Counted from the first letter of the stretch, positions 1 through 11,134 are shown. The stretch is 64,000 nucleotides of DNA from Spongilla lacustris (GCA_949361645.1 OX442426.1:2228673-2292672); one strand, 5' to 3'. Program-made: numbers and translations. Notes: a model not told the origin generated them from the letters alone.

Positions 1-1156
1 ATAACAGTGCCAAATGTTCATAGGTAAACGGAATTTTGACACTAGGAGAGAACATAGCTGATAATGGAGGACTTGAAACAAGTTATCGCGTAAGATACCC
101 AGTGAAATGTTGAATTTAGTTTAATCACCTTTGTGTTGCTCCTTGTACATATAGGCATACAGAGATATATTAGGCAACACTTCCCAACTGCTTCCAAATG
201 TAAACTACACTCAAGATCAGCTGTATTTCATTGCATTTGGTCAGGTATGAAATGTTACACACCACTGACCATATTTGTCAATAACATATGGTGCACACAG
301 AATTGTGAATTATAAGATCAATCTATTCCACCCTTAGCTCTGGTGCACACTCTACACACCTTCATACATTCAAACATCTGTGAAGACTGATCCACACAGT
401 CCAGGACCATATAGGTATGCAACCATATGCATTCAGCTACATTTCAATTTATAATCATTAATACATGTGTATCAGTGATGTTCCTGTTCTGTGTTTTCCA
501 CCTTCCTTGGAGAACAGAACATAGAGATATGTGGAGAACAAACTGTTTAGTACTTGTTCAAATTTACATCATAATCGTATACATGGATACGCATGTCCAG
601 GGTATCTTGATGATAACAATTTGCACCTAGGTTGCAGAGTAAAAGACATTTTTCCTTAAAAGGTCCAAACACATGTAAATTGGTATGATCTGGAGGCATA
701 TGTAGTTGCAAAATATATAAGGCCATACATATTTAAATACAAACTACATGTAAATTAAAATTATATATTGATTAAGTACATGTAAGTGACATGCATTGTT
801 TCCTGCTTTCTGTAAATACATACTTGGATGATAGAAATTCTGATCAGTTGATAAACCAGTAAATACAATAAAATAGAACATTAAAACTCAATGAATGAGG
901 CCAAATGAAGATAATCTGAGCTGAGTATTGTTAGGAATTAAAAGTTGCTTAAAATTAGTGATGCAACTGACTAAATAGTTAGGCCAGTGCAATTTTGAAG
1001 TCTGATACACTTACTTGTTAGAAAAAATTTAAATATAACCTCAATTTCATGTTCGTGGGCGATACAATGTGTTATTTTCACTTAGAACAACCCTACCATT
1101 TGCATATTAAGGCTGAACTTATTATGCATATAATTCAAATTTAATGTTAAAAATAT
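1..1156. other. AT-rich non-coding DNA
   Basis: No recognisable gene, splice-bordered exon or RNA was found here. The short open frames have no recognisable family features. The stretch may be intron or intergenic DNA upstream of the M13 peptidase exon at 2305. Confidence 0.6.
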
Positions 1157-1540
1157 GTCCTGGCAGCACACTGGATGATGGGAAAGCCTGCTGCATTTGA
1201 CTTTACTGTCACATCACCGCTAACCTCAAGTAATTTACCTGAAGCGAGTGTGACAGCAGGGTCTGCAGCCTTTGCAGCAGAGGAGAGGAAGCATAAGGCC
1301 AATGACTCCAAATGTGCAGAACTGGGTTGGGTATGCATTCCAATAGCTGTGGAGACCTATGGGTGTTGGGGCACTGAAGCAAAGTGGGCACTATCGCAGC
1401 TAGCCTCTCGCTTGGCCACACGTCAGAACTGCCCAAAGTCTGCAGCTATCACAGCCCTATATCAGAGGTTGAGCATGACCCTTGTTAGGGCAAATGTGAG
1501 GGCTCTACTTTCAAGGGCCATCTCAGACACAGGCTACTGA
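1157..1540 (+). pseudogene. 3' end of a retroelement polyprotein ORF, 5'-truncated
   Basis: An open frame of about 127 codons ends at TGA 1538-1540. It reads through DVLAAHWMMGKPAAFDF, a segment with AEERKHKANDSKCAELGW, then AVETYGCWGTEA, QLASRLATRQNCPKSA and LVRANVRALLSR. I recognise this as the C-terminal region that follows the reverse transcriptase in retroelement ORFs common in sponge and cnidarian genomes. The family level (non-LTR versus another RT element) is not certain. Homology starts abruptly near 1157 with no upstream RT, so this looks like a dead-on-arrival 5' truncation. It lies just upstream of an M13 exon and may sit in that gene's intron. A protein search would settle the family. 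Confidence 0.6.
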
Positions 1541-2304
1541 TATATTACTTAGTCTAGGTGGTAGGTAATGTAACGTTATGTGCTTGTTTATCTGTATTGT
1601 ATTATATATATATTAACCAAAAATATTGTAATAATTAATTATGTATTACTTTGTGAATAATTACAATTACAATTATTGTATACTGAGTATCTGGAAATAA
1701 ACATCATACAGACACAAATGCATACAGAAATAAGTACATCAATCAGTTCAGATCCTTGTTGGAGTAGGATAGATTGCTCATTAGCTCTAGCTAAAGCGGC
1801 CATACTACTCTGCTACCACTTTTGATTTGGGAATGTTATCACAAAAGGCTAAATGAGAAGCCCCCTGTGAAATGGCACTCAGTGTCTCTGGTCTCCAGGC
1901 CCCATGATTCTCCACTGCTAGTAGTATACATCACCACCCCAACTCAGCACACTTGGGAATGTTTTCTCTGCTCAGCTGCCTTTGCTGAAACACCCTGGTA
2001 CATGCTCGCTTCCAGTGAATTAAGCGAGGATGCAACAGTACATGTAATGTTAATAGTAGCTGAGGTGCCATAATCCAAATTGGTAACTAGGATGTCTGCT
2101 GGGCATGTTCTGAAATGATCTTGTCCCCATCCACAGCCAACTTCTCATTATTATAGTAATAAAATATAGAAATTAATTAATATGTGTCACTGTCCTCAAA
2201 CAATTCAAGGTATAAACTCACATGGAAGGCTTATTTTATGAATTCAACAGCTGATCAGTGAGAAGCTGGGCCTCCCATTTTACATTTGTATTTTCTTCAT
2301 GCAG
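1541..2304. other. Non-coding DNA before the M13 terminal exon
   Basis: AT-rich sequence with no exon I can support. An open frame at 1822-2073 has no recognisable motif. The 3' edge is a usable splice acceptor (TTTTCTTCATGCAG ending at 2304). Confidence 0.5.
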
Positions 2305-2404
2305 AGTGATTGGTGCAGTACAGAACAGCCCAGAATTTGCCAATGCTTTTCAATGCAAGGCTGGTACACCAATGAATGCTACTAACAAGTGCACTTTGTG
2401 GTAG
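2305..2404 (+). CDS. Terminal exon of an M13 metallopeptidase (neprilysin/ECE family)
   Basis: After the acceptor TTTTCTTCATGCAG the frame reads VIGAVQNSPEFANAF, then QCKAGTPMNATNKCTLW and stop. This is the hallmark C-terminus of M13 zinc endopeptidases: the conserved RV(I/L)G.(L/V)QN..(E/D)FA.AF.C..G..MN....C..W pattern, in which the two cysteines form disulfides of the extracellular domain and the final C-x-W closes the chain. M13 enzymes are type II membrane or secreted peptidases that cleave peptide hormones. The catalytic HEXXH exon and all other upstream exons are not visible in 1-2304, so either the intron is longer than that or this is an isolated fragment. The exon itself is undamaged. 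Confidence 0.8.
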
Positions 2405-3766
2405 AGTATCAAAGAGCTGGAAGATACATGTAGTTGACAATACTTACTTAATCTTAGTATACATACTTTATAGTTCACAATATGTGTTGAAATAGAATTG
2501 ATGAACGTTTTCCTATTGCATTATATGTACAAATATATACTTGTATTGGCCAGTTTTATTTTTGTGTGATGAAATACATGTACATGCAATATGTTACATG
2601 ACAATAGAGACATTAGCATGTGTATTTAGTAACTTTATTGTGTATGTTATTGTATACTAGAAGCAGAAACACTATCCACCCTTCTTACTCTAAGCACCTT
2701 TGTGTTATTAATATTTGACACAGTTGAATTTGCTTGCACCTTGAAGTCAACTGGCATCCATCTACATGCAATTTCATGGAATTAGCAATCTTTATGATGG
2801 TCTATAAAGCTGATATGATCAATACATGCCTTAATGCATCATCCACTTCTCTGGATCTGAGCTGTACATGTGCTTGCTACTTGTCCCAAGGTTTATGTGG
2901 CATTGATACAGCTGTGAAGTTATAGTTGGTACATGCACATATGCTCTTGAAAGTAGTACTTGGACATTAGACTGTTTAATAAACAAACAGTTGATTTACC
3001 TGTTTTTAATCATGATTTGATTACCCTTGAAATCTCAAATGCATTAAAGTGCAACCTAGCTTGATAAAAGTAAGAAGTTGGGGGAGAGGGGTGGACGTGC
3101 AATGGATTTAAGCAAGTGAACTTGTGATATAAAACTCAAAAGTGGGTAGACAAGACTCAGTTGGCACAACCTAAGCTGGGTACACTTATCGGTAGTTGAC
3201 CCTAATATAGCTAGGTGTCTATAGAACTGAACTATAAACACCAAATTTCTTGCACAAGAACTAGTTCATGGTGCAAATCATTTTAAATGACTTGTGCACT
3301 GTAGTTATACAACTCAGCATTAAATCAACATTGTCTTTAATTGCAAGCACAAACAAGCATTGGTATGTATGCTTTATCAACCTCATTAACTTCAACCATT
3401 GGTCCCTCACATTCAATAGTGCAGTTGCTCTATTCAAGGAATGGATTGTATAGTTTGTGCATCTGCACATATTCTTGCAGTAGACCCTTTCTCTGATGGT
3501 GTGAATAGCCCCCTTAAATATAATATCTACTTCTAGCCCTGAATTAAACTGATTTACTTTACATAACTTCTAACATCACTTTCTATTGCAAGGAAAAGGG
3601 CCTTGCAAACAATTCATCACAGTTGTTCTCCTATAGCAATTAGTTGTGCGAAGGGCACTTATCAATGGCTCTAAGTCGACTTGTCACCTGCAATGCCATA
3701 GTATGTGACCATGAGCATCAACTTCAATATGCAATTGCACATTGTCTGATCCATCATAAGAAGACA
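2405..3766. other. Non-coding DNA downstream of the M13 exon
   Basis: AT-rich, with scattered TACATGTA motifs and short unsupported frames. It probably contains the 3' UTR of the M13 gene, but no polyadenylation signal could be assigned with confidence. Confidence 0.5.
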
Positions 3767-3968
3767 AACATTCAGTCTCTCTGAGAAGGTTAGTGGTATA
3801 TAGGATTCGAAAGCAATTGTGGTGTAAGAAGGAAGTGAAGAAGAGGGATTGGAGAAACAATGATTATTTCCATATTTAGCACTTTGAGAGAACGGCATTG
3901 CATTTATGATCCTAAATATGTATTGTCTTCAAATCCTATATACTACTAACTTTCTCAGAGAAAATGTT
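3767..3968. mobile_element. Palindromic MITE, diverged copy
   Basis: The left part (AGTCTCTCTGAGAAGGTTAG, then TATATAGGATTCGAAAGCAA) is inverted-complementary to the right part (TCAAATCCTATATACTACTA, then ACTTTCTCAGAGAAAATG). The arms match the much better preserved palindrome at 30999-31294, including the AGAAAGTTGGTGG core. It is an older member of that non-autonomous DNA transposon family. Exact ends are uncertain. Confidence 0.65.
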
Positions 3969-4249
3969 TTTATATCTTGTTTCATTCAATTAATGACTAT
4001 ACATGTATTGCATATTGCATAACCCATACATACAAGTACGTACATGGATTTGCCGGTATGGCATAATTCAGCCTGTAATATGTTATTAATTGTCTAGCAA
4101 CATGCACAATGTTTATACGCCTAGTTCTGTTACCTTTGCAGCTGTTCTAGATCGAAATTCGAGCGCCAAGCTTTATGCACTGTCTTGCACACAGTCACAG
4201 TTCGATTCGTTTTAACATTTGCTTCAAAAACTACAGACGCTAGCTTTTT

Positions 4250-4750
4250 TTCAGGATCCGATTGCCGGTGTCACCTATAATTGGGTCTGTAATTACTCCA
4301 CTGGTGCTAACTGGACTTGTAGTGTGCGGCTATTAAATTCACTTGCAATAACGGTTCTGTCCGCTTGTAGTGAGGGAGCTGACCCCTGCATGGGCCATTA
4401 ACTCAACATGCAGTGAAGGACAGGAAGCGGCAGGAGGACCGTGGGGGCGGGTCCCAGTGTGTGGGGTAGTTGCAGTGAATGCTAATGGTTCCACTGGTAA
4501 TGTTTGGAGAGGGGCGGGTGTACGTACAGTACATGTAGTTCATGGCTTCCCCTTAAATTTGGGGAATACTTGTAGTGCAATGGCTGGCATCTCCACTGGC
4601 ACATACCTATTGACCCCAGCTTATGCGGGCAGTGCAGGTCTGGTAACCCCATCTGTGAGAGAGCTGCATGGTGACCCTACTATTAGCAGTGTGTAGGTAC
4701 GAAATGTAAGTTCTCTTGTCTTGTGCGGCTGTTAATTTCACTTGCAGTTA
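4250..4750. repeat. Degenerate long-unit repeat array, left part
   Basis: GC-richer sequence built from phrases that recur at 7680-8720: CAACATGCAGTGAAGGACAG, GGTTCCACTGGTA, GGCATCTCCACTGGCA, TCTGGTAACCCCATCTGT, TGCGGCTGTTAATTTCACTT. The units run about 300-430 bp. The array is split by the hAT element at 4751-7353; removing that element restores a continuous array. The open frames inside are not conserved between units. Confidence 0.75.
4746..4750. repeat. Left 5-bp target-site duplication (AGTTA) of the hAT element
   Basis: AGTTA directly abuts CAGGGCCGTAGCATC at 4751 and is repeated at 7354-7358 directly after the right terminus. Confidence 0.8.
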
Positions 4751-5056
4751 CAGGGCCGTAGCATCGAAAAATAAACCGGTGCGGCCACTGTGAAAATAGG
4801 AAATGCAGAGGAAGCCCCGGGGAGGGTGCGGGAGGGGGGCACCCCTCCCGCCCAGCAAGGGGGTATGGGGGAGCGCTGAAAGCTCCCCCATCGGGGTCTG
4901 GGGCGGAGCCCCAGGAACCAACGCTTTTTGACACGACAAATTTGAAAAACTACGCGTGCGTCACATGTAAACACTATTGCCGTTAGTTTACTTATATCTC
5001 ATCACAAGTTAATATACTATGGGACATAGAACGTCATTCAGCATGCATGCACATCA

Positions 5057-7219
5057 TCAAAACTTTCCAAAAACTTCAAATCTACGTTCTCGCGAGCTGA
5101 CGAAGTCATTCAAGCACGAGACGATGGATAAACCATCTGTCCTATCCTTGTGGGCATGAAGAACACACAAGTTGTTTACACGCATTTGTGACATGCTTGT
5201 ACGAAGGTAAGTTTTCACCCTGCGTAACACTGACGCACTGCGCTCACTTATCGCATTGGTCGCTGGTATCACTAGGATAAGCTTGAGCAAGATGCAGACT
5301 TCAGAGATGCCTATGCGTGTGGCTGGTGAAAGGCCAGTGATATAAGCTCTGATTGTGCTAAGAGTCGGTTTTTCAGGCAAGGAGGAGAACATCGCTGGCA
5401 GCAATTCAAGCTGTGTTTCAAGACTTGATGCTACAAAGTCATTATGGTAGTGCTTCAAAACAAAATCAAGCTCTGAGCGGTACTCTTCTCTTCTTGCTGC
5501 CTTCAACAAAAGACACTCCAACTGTTTTAGGATTCCATAACCTGGTTGGTTGAATCTCTCTCTAATTGCACTGATAATAAAATCCAGACATTCAAAATAC
5601 TCTTGGCAATAGCGGTCTTTGGCTGTGCTATGTTGGTAGCCCTGACTAGATCCAATTTCTAAACGGCTAGGAGCTCTTCTTTTTCTAGGCAGTGAGGCCT
5701 CCTCTACATCATACTTCCTTTGAAAAGACAGCACCCTTTCCCAAAATAGGTCAAATGATTCTGATGATCTTATGCTGCTGAGAGTTGCACAAGTAAGCTC
5801 TGCACATTGCTGACCTTCAGATGCTGTTAAGGTTGGATCTTGTAGAGTTTTGCTTAGATTATCAGTGTGTTTTAGTATACGTTCACCAAGCAGCAAACCA
5901 AAAAGGAAATTAAAGTTCCTCATTGTTGCTTCCACTCCTATAACTCGAGCTTTTATCTCTGAGTCAGTGATATCATCCTTGATCTCTTCCCATAAGACCT
6001 GGAATACCTCATAATTGTCAAGTATGCTCTGCAATGATGCTGCACGGACAGTCCACCTAGTTGGACACAAGGTACGAAAGCCTGATGTAGATGGTGCCAG
6101 CTCATCCTTTAGCCGATTGAAAATTGCATCGCGCTTCGGAGAGTACTTTAAAAGCTTTGATATCTCAAAAGCTGCATCGAGGGTGTCTCGGAGGATTTTA
6201 TTCTTTTTTATCGAATCACTGGCTGCGAGGTTTAATGCGTGTCCATAACAGTGAGTATATGTAGCCCTGGACTCCACTGATAATATCTGTGCTGCCACTC
6301 CACTTCTGTGTCCAGCCATATTAGCAGCCCCATCGTAGCATTGACCTCTACAATTTGCAATAGACAAATTCATTCGTGTCATCGTGTCTTTGAGGATGTG
6401 AACAATTCGATCACTCCCAATAGACTCTACCACATAAAGTCCAATGAACTCTTCACTGCAATTGAAATTATCATCTACGCTTCGGAAACAAATGGCAACT
6501 TGCGTTTGATTGGCAGCGTCTGTCACTTCGTCTGCCATTAAGGTAAAGAACCTGGCATTTTGGATTGAAGAAGCAATATCCCTTAACACATTTAACGCCA
6601 TGATAGTAATGATTTCGTTCTGGATTTCAGGACTGGTGTACTTGTACGTTTTTCGCTCCAACCACTTAAGCAATTCAGGTTGGTGAATGGCTCTAAGCTT
6701 GATAAGTTGCATGAAATTGCACTCCTTTTCGTCATCATCCCCACGCAAAGCTATACCTTGCTTGGCCAAAAATCGTAAATTTTCGGCTATAGTTACAAGA
6801 CACTGCCGATTTGCTGCTTTCTCATCTGCATGAGCCAATGACAGTAGCTCTCCTACATCCCGTGTTGTTTCAGGTAGAGTAACTACCATCTCAACAGCTT
6901 TCTTATGGGTGTCTGATTTCTCATGGCTCGGGAAAGCAACTGTTGCATCCTTCCAATTACTAAATCCAGCATAAATGAAAGCTGAATCCTTGATGTTACC
7001 CGAGGTTGTGCTTAACTTTCCTGTGGTCACAGCTTTAACACAAATAAAACAAAACGCTCGATCGTGGCAGCTGTCATAGTGCAACCAGCCCCACTGTGAA
7101 AACCATTTTGGTTTGAAAGCCCGTTTTACTATGGTCTTTTTTCCGAACTCACGCATCGGAAATGGAAACCGCAGTGGTTGATTAGCCGTTTCTTCGATTG
7201 CAGGTGGCTGCACATTCAT
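5057..7219 (-). CDS. hAT-family transposase with TTF-type zinc finger (ZMYM1-like)
   Basis: An uninterrupted 720-aa ORF encodes the transposase for the element at 4751-7353. Residues ~30-110 form a TTF/BED-like zinc finger (W-rich, with C51, C57, C60 and downstream H99/H105). Residues ~130-340 match the DUF4371 part of the RNase-H-fold core: TLMADEVTDAANQTQ (Asp230) and CRGQCYDGAANM (Asp296) carry the two expected catalytic aspartates, followed by THCYGHALNLAA. Residues ~635-690 (ATNAISERSASVLRRVK and TSMSQMRVNNLCVL) are the C-terminal hAT dimerisation region. The length is normal for this group. ATG 7219 is the first start in the frame, about 40 nt after a TATAAA-like box. The same fold is also found in domesticated ZMYM1/THAP12-like host genes, but the TIRs and TSD here argue for a real transposon. 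Confidence 0.93.
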   Translation of the reverse strand: MNVQPPAIEETANQPLRFPFPMREFGKKTIVKRAFKPKWFSQWGWLHYDSCHDRAFCFICVKAVTTGKLSTTSGNIKDSAFIYAGFSNWKDATVAFPSHEKSDTHKKAVEMVVTLPETTRDVGELLSLAHADEKAANRQCLVTIAENLRFLAKQGIALRGDDDEKECNFMQLIKLRAIHQPELLKWLERKTYKYTSPEIQNEIITIMALNVLRDIASSIQNARFFTLMADEVTDAANQTQVAICFRSVDDNFNCSEEFIGLYVVESIGSDRIVHILKDTMTRMNLSIANCRGQCYDGAANMAGHRSGVAAQILSVESRATYTHCYGHALNLAASDSIKKNKILRDTLDAAFEISKLLKYSPKRDAIFNRLKDELAPSTSGFRTLCPTRWTVRAASLQSILDNYEVFQVLWEEIKDDITDSEIKARVIGVEATMRNFNFLFGLLLGERILKHTDNLSKTLQDPTLTASEGQQCAELTCATLSSIRSSESFDLFWERVLSFQRKYDVEEASLPRKRRAPSRLEIGSSQGYQHSTAKDRYCQEYFECLDFIISAIRERFNQPGYGILKQLECLLLKAARREEYRSELDFVLKHYHNDFVASSLETQLELLPAMFSSLPEKPTLSTIRAYITGLSPATRIGISEVCILLKLILVIPATNAISERSASVLRRVKTYLRTSMSQMRVNNLCVLHAHKDRTDGLSIVSCLNDFVSSRERRFEVFGKF

Positions 7220-7254
7220 CGTCCCTCGAGTTACAAATTAAACCGGGTGAATAA

Positions 7255-7265
7255 CCACTTTATAA
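7255..7265 (-). promoter_or_regulatory. Possible TATA box of the hAT transposase gene
   Basis: Read on the minus strand, TTTATAAAG lies about 40 nt before ATG 7219 and inside the right end of the transposon, where the element's own promoter would be expected. No initiator could be assigned. Confidence 0.35.
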
Positions 7266-7353
7266 ATTACAATAATCGTTAATATTTTCAAATGTTCTGG
7301 CTAAAACCGGTCCGGCCAAGGCCGGACCGGCCGGACTGGATGCTACGGCCCTG

Positions 7354-8720
7354 AGTTATGGGTGATGGTGGTTCTAATGTGTGAGAATGGCTCCAATGGT
7401 CCCATTGGCCCCTTGAACCTGCGGTGAATGTTCATTGGTATGGTGCACTTGTAGTGATATGGCTGGTAATCTTGGCTGACGAAACATGCAGTGAAGGATA
7501 GGTAGTGGGAGATACTACAGATAGGGCCCCTGCTAAGTGAGGGCTCATGGTTCCTTGGAAAGCGGTGGGCTCCAGTTCATGGCTCCCCTAATATTGTGAG
7601 GGGTGCCACTGTGAGTTTCCACCAGCATGATTATTCTGGGGGCCCCAATTACCCTGGGCTGTTTGGCAGCTGGTTGCTCCCTTGCTGACAGTCAATATTA
7701 AACCGCTGGTGCTAACCGGACCTGCAGTGTGGGGGCTATTAAGGATACTGACCCCATTGGTCCCTGGGCCGTACGTTGACTCAACGTGCAGTGAAGGACA
7801 GGTAGTGTACAGGAGGCCTAATGGTTCCATTGGTAGTGTTTGGAGAAGGGCAGGTGTATGCACAGTTCATGGCTTGTAGTGCGAAGGTTGGCATCTCCAC
7901 TGGCATCATACCTACCGACCCCAGCTTGTTTGGGCACCCCTGCTGGCAATGCAGGGTCTGGTAACCCCATCTGTAAGAGAGATGGTGGCTCCACTACTTG
8001 CAGTGTGGAGGCATTAATAGTAATTTCACTTGCATCGTGCGGCTGTTGAGTTCACTTGCAGTGATCAATGGGGGATGGTGGTTGACCCCATTGGTCCAGG
8101 TGGCTGGTCCCAGTGTGTGGAGCACTTGCAGTCAGGGCTTATGGTTCCACTGTTTGGAGAGGGGTGGGTGTACGTACAGTACTTTATGGGGACTACTTGT
8201 AGTGTGAGGGCGGCATCTCCACTAGCATCTATTGACCCCTGCTTGTGTGGGCTCCCCTGCTGGCAGTGCAGGGTCTGGTAACCCCATCCGTAAGAGAGCT
8301 GGTGGCTCCAATACTTGCAGTGTGGAGGTATTATTTGTAAGTTCGCGAGGCAGTAGTGATGGGGACTGGTGGTTTTGCTGTGTGAGGATGGCTCCATTGG
8401 CCCTTTGAACTTGCAGAGAACAATCAATAGTGGGGTGCTGGACCAATGGAGTTCTGCTTACAGGCTTCCCTTGGTACATGTACATGTAGTTCATGGCTTC
8501 CCTGAAATTGTGAGGGCTGCTGCCAACTCCATTTGCAGCGAGAGGGTTAGTATTGTCTCCACTGGTTAGTTGGTAGCTCGTGTGTAGGGTCTGATATGGG
8601 CGGGTGGTTCCATAGGTAGTGCGGGTTGGTGGCTCTGCATGGCATCTGTTGGTTATGCGGGGCTGCTAGCTGTGCAGTGTAGTAGTGAGGGCCCATATGT
8701 GGGGGGCGGGGCCGGCGGCT
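7354..8720. repeat. Degenerate long-unit repeat array, right part
   Basis: It begins with the right AGTTA duplication and continues the array seen at 4250-4750. At least two recognisable successive units lie near 7720-8040 and 8041-8345. Each has ACTTGCAGTGTGGAGG, a GCAGTGAAGGACAGG-type or TGGTTCCACTG block, a CATCTCCACT block and TCTGGTAACCCCATC. Several short frames on both strands cross the units with no conserved product. Confidence 0.75.
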
Positions 8721-8746
8721 CTTTTAGTGCTTTAGCGGCTGCTTAC

Positions 8747-8901
8747 TCCCTACAACCACCATCGTCAGTGGTATGACCGCTGTGACTACCGTTCTCGATC
8801 TCCCCATCCTCGTCGAATGTATCTTGAACATCGATCGTCGTCGAACTCGTCCGCCGATTGATCGAAACTCTTACGAGCTTGTCTTCAGTGGACGTCGCCA
8901 T
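8747..8901 (-). CDS. Candidate first coding exon, unknown protein
   Basis: On the minus strand an ATG with G at +4 (8901-8899) opens a 52-codon frame, MATSTEDKLVRVSINRR through TTIDVQDTFDEDGEIENGS to a TAA at 8745-8743. The TAA overlaps a good 5' splice site (GGGA|GTAAGC at 8747/8746). The hydrophilic, acidic, serine/threonine-rich composition resembles the N-terminal tail of a cytosolic or membrane protein. No family was recognised. Downstream exons would lie to the left, where only repeats and a transposon are visible. It may be a real first exon with a long intron or a relic. Confidence 0.35.
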
Positions 8902-9064
8902 GCATGCATATCATTTATCTACGCAGAAGATAACGAATATCAACTGTGACAAGGACGATAGATTAAAATTATACTTACCCAGCTAGCTAGCTAGCTAGCG
9001 CAGACTATTAGTTATCCAAGTCTCAGACAACAGGAAGTAGTTGCAATTCATGTAATTTGGTATG

Positions 9065-11095
9065 GAAACGGTTCACGCACGTACAGCGGCGCGTATCGAG
9101 CGGGAAACTTGTACCAACTTTGCGCCGCTGTATCTCCGTAACGGATGACATAAAAATTAACGAACAGAACAAATCGATAGGTATAGGACCTCTCTACCTA
9201 CAAACCGAATTTGAAGCGTATTGATTACTCCTACCTAAAGTTATAGTGGGTTTGAACCCGGTGGAGTATCGAACATTGCAATACTGGCACGGAGCAAGTC
9301 CAAGACTCCATAATGTATTTTACCATAGGGAAATGGTGTGGTATGAACTGTTGAAAATAGAAAGTTGTTAGCGTTAACCGTTCGGAAGATATAGCGATTC
9401 AAAAGAGAAGCATTTTTATAACATTTGGGACAGTTTCCGCGAAAATGTCACCCTTTTATAACATTATAGTGTTATAAAAATGCTTCTTGTTTGAATCGCT
9501 ATATCTTCCGAACGCTAAAGCTATCGACTTCCTATTTTCAACAGTTCGTATTACACCATTTCTCTATGACTAATTACATTTTGGAGTCTTCCATTTGCTC
9601 CACGCCAGTATTGCAACGTTCGATACCCAACCGGGTTCAAACCCGCCATAACTTTAGGTAGGAGTAATCAAATCGCTTCAAATTTGGTTTGTAGGTACAG
9701 AGGTCCTATACCTATCGATTTGTTCTGTTCGTTAATTTTTATGCCATTTGTTACGGAGATACATTTGAACAAAGTACGTCCACTTTTCCCGCTCGATTCG
9801 CGCCAATGATTTTGGCAAATCGCGTCCCGCTCAATGTATGGGGAGGCGGTTGTTATATCGTTGGCGCGAATCGAGCGGGAAAAGTGGACGTACTTTGTTC
9901 AACTGTATCTCCATAACGGATGGCATAAAAATTAACGAACAGAACAAATCGATAGGTATAGGACCTCTGTATCTACAAACCAATTTTGAAGCGATTTGAT
10001 TACTCCTACCTAAAGTTATGGCGGGTTTGAACCCGGTCGGGTATCGAACATTGCAATACTGGCGTGGAGCAAGTGTAAGACTCCAAAATGTAACTTGTCA
10101 TAGAGAAATGATGTAGTATGAACAATTGAAAATAGCTATTTGATAGCGTTTAGAGTTCGGAAGATATAGCTATTCAAACAAGAAGCATTTTTATAACATT
10201 ATAAAGTTATAAAAGGGTGACATTTTCGCGGTAACTGTCCCATTTTATATATATATATGGGAAAGTTTACGAGAAAAGGGACCTAGCGTGTATTATAAAA
10301 AAGTATAATAAAAATGCATTACGTTTGATTTGCTATAACTTCCGAACAGTTAACGCTATCACCTTCCTATTTTCAACACTTCATACTGCACCATTTCTCT
10401 ATGGTAAAAAAAACATTTTGGAGTCTTGCACTTGCTCCGTGTCAGTATTGCAACGTTCGATACCCCACTGGGTTCAAACCCGCCATAACTTTCGGTAGGA
10501 GTAATCAATTCGCTTCAAATTCGGTTTGTAGGTAGAGAGGTCCTATACCTATCGATTTGTTCTGTTCGTTGATTTTATGTCATCCATTACGGAGATACAG
10601 TTGAACAAACTACGTGCCCATTTTCGCGCTCGATTCGCGCCAATGATTTGGGCAAATTGCGTTCCGCTCAATGTATGGGGAGGCGGGGATTATAACAATG
10701 GCGCGAATCAAGCGGGAAAACGTGCACGTAGTTTGCTCAACTGTATCTCCGTAACGGATGGCAGAAAAATAAACGAACAGAACAAATCGATAGGTATAGG
10801 ACCTCTCTACCTACAAACCGAATTTGAAGCGAATTGATTACTCCTACCGAAAGTTATGGCGGGTTTGAACCCAGTGTGGTATCGAACGTTGCAATACTGA
10901 CACAGAGCAAGTGCATAACTCCAAAATGTATTTTACCATAGAAAAATGGTGCAGTATGAAGTGTTAAAAATAGTAAGTTGATAGCGTTAACTGTTCGGAA
11001 GTTATAGCAAATCAAACGTAATGCATTTTTATTATACTTTTTAAATAATACACGCTAGGTCCCTTTTCTCGTAAACTTTCCCATATATATGCGAG
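9065..11095. repeat. Array of five alternating inverted ~0.4-kb units
   Basis: A unit containing TGTATCTCCGTAACGGATG, AACAAATCGATAGGTATAGG, TGATTACTCCTACC, GGGTTTGAACCCGG and ATATAGCGATTCAAA occurs forward (from ~9115), reversed (to ~9800), forward (from ~9860), reversed (to ~10640) and forward (to ~11050). Symmetry centres lie near 9440, 9815, 10240 and 10660. Repeated perfect or near-perfect palindromes of this kind are typical of fold-back elements or palindromic amplification. The short forward frame at 10577-10837 is incidental. Confidence 0.85.
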
Positions 11096-11134
11096 GGGCA
11101 ATTTTGTCGGAAACTGTCCCATATATATATATAT

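Larger units (their letters stand above)
4751..7353. mobile_element. Autonomous hAT-type DNA transposon with 5-bp TSD
   Basis: The terminal inverted repeats are CAGGGCCGTAGCATC (4751-4765) and GATGCTACGGCCCTG (7339-7353). Subtermini are rich in CCGG. The flanking duplication is AGTTA, five bases. CAGGG termini are typical of hAT elements, whose usual TSD is 8 bp; a hAT subgroup with 5-bp TSDs (hAT5) is known from Repbase classification as I recall it. The single ORF on the minus strand is intact, so the copy may be young. It inserted into a unit of the surrounding repeat array. Confidence 0.9.

Noticed and set aside
4683..4974. Three overlapping minus-strand proline-rich ORFs
   Set aside because: They cross the GC-rich left terminus of the hAT element; all three frames are open by composition.
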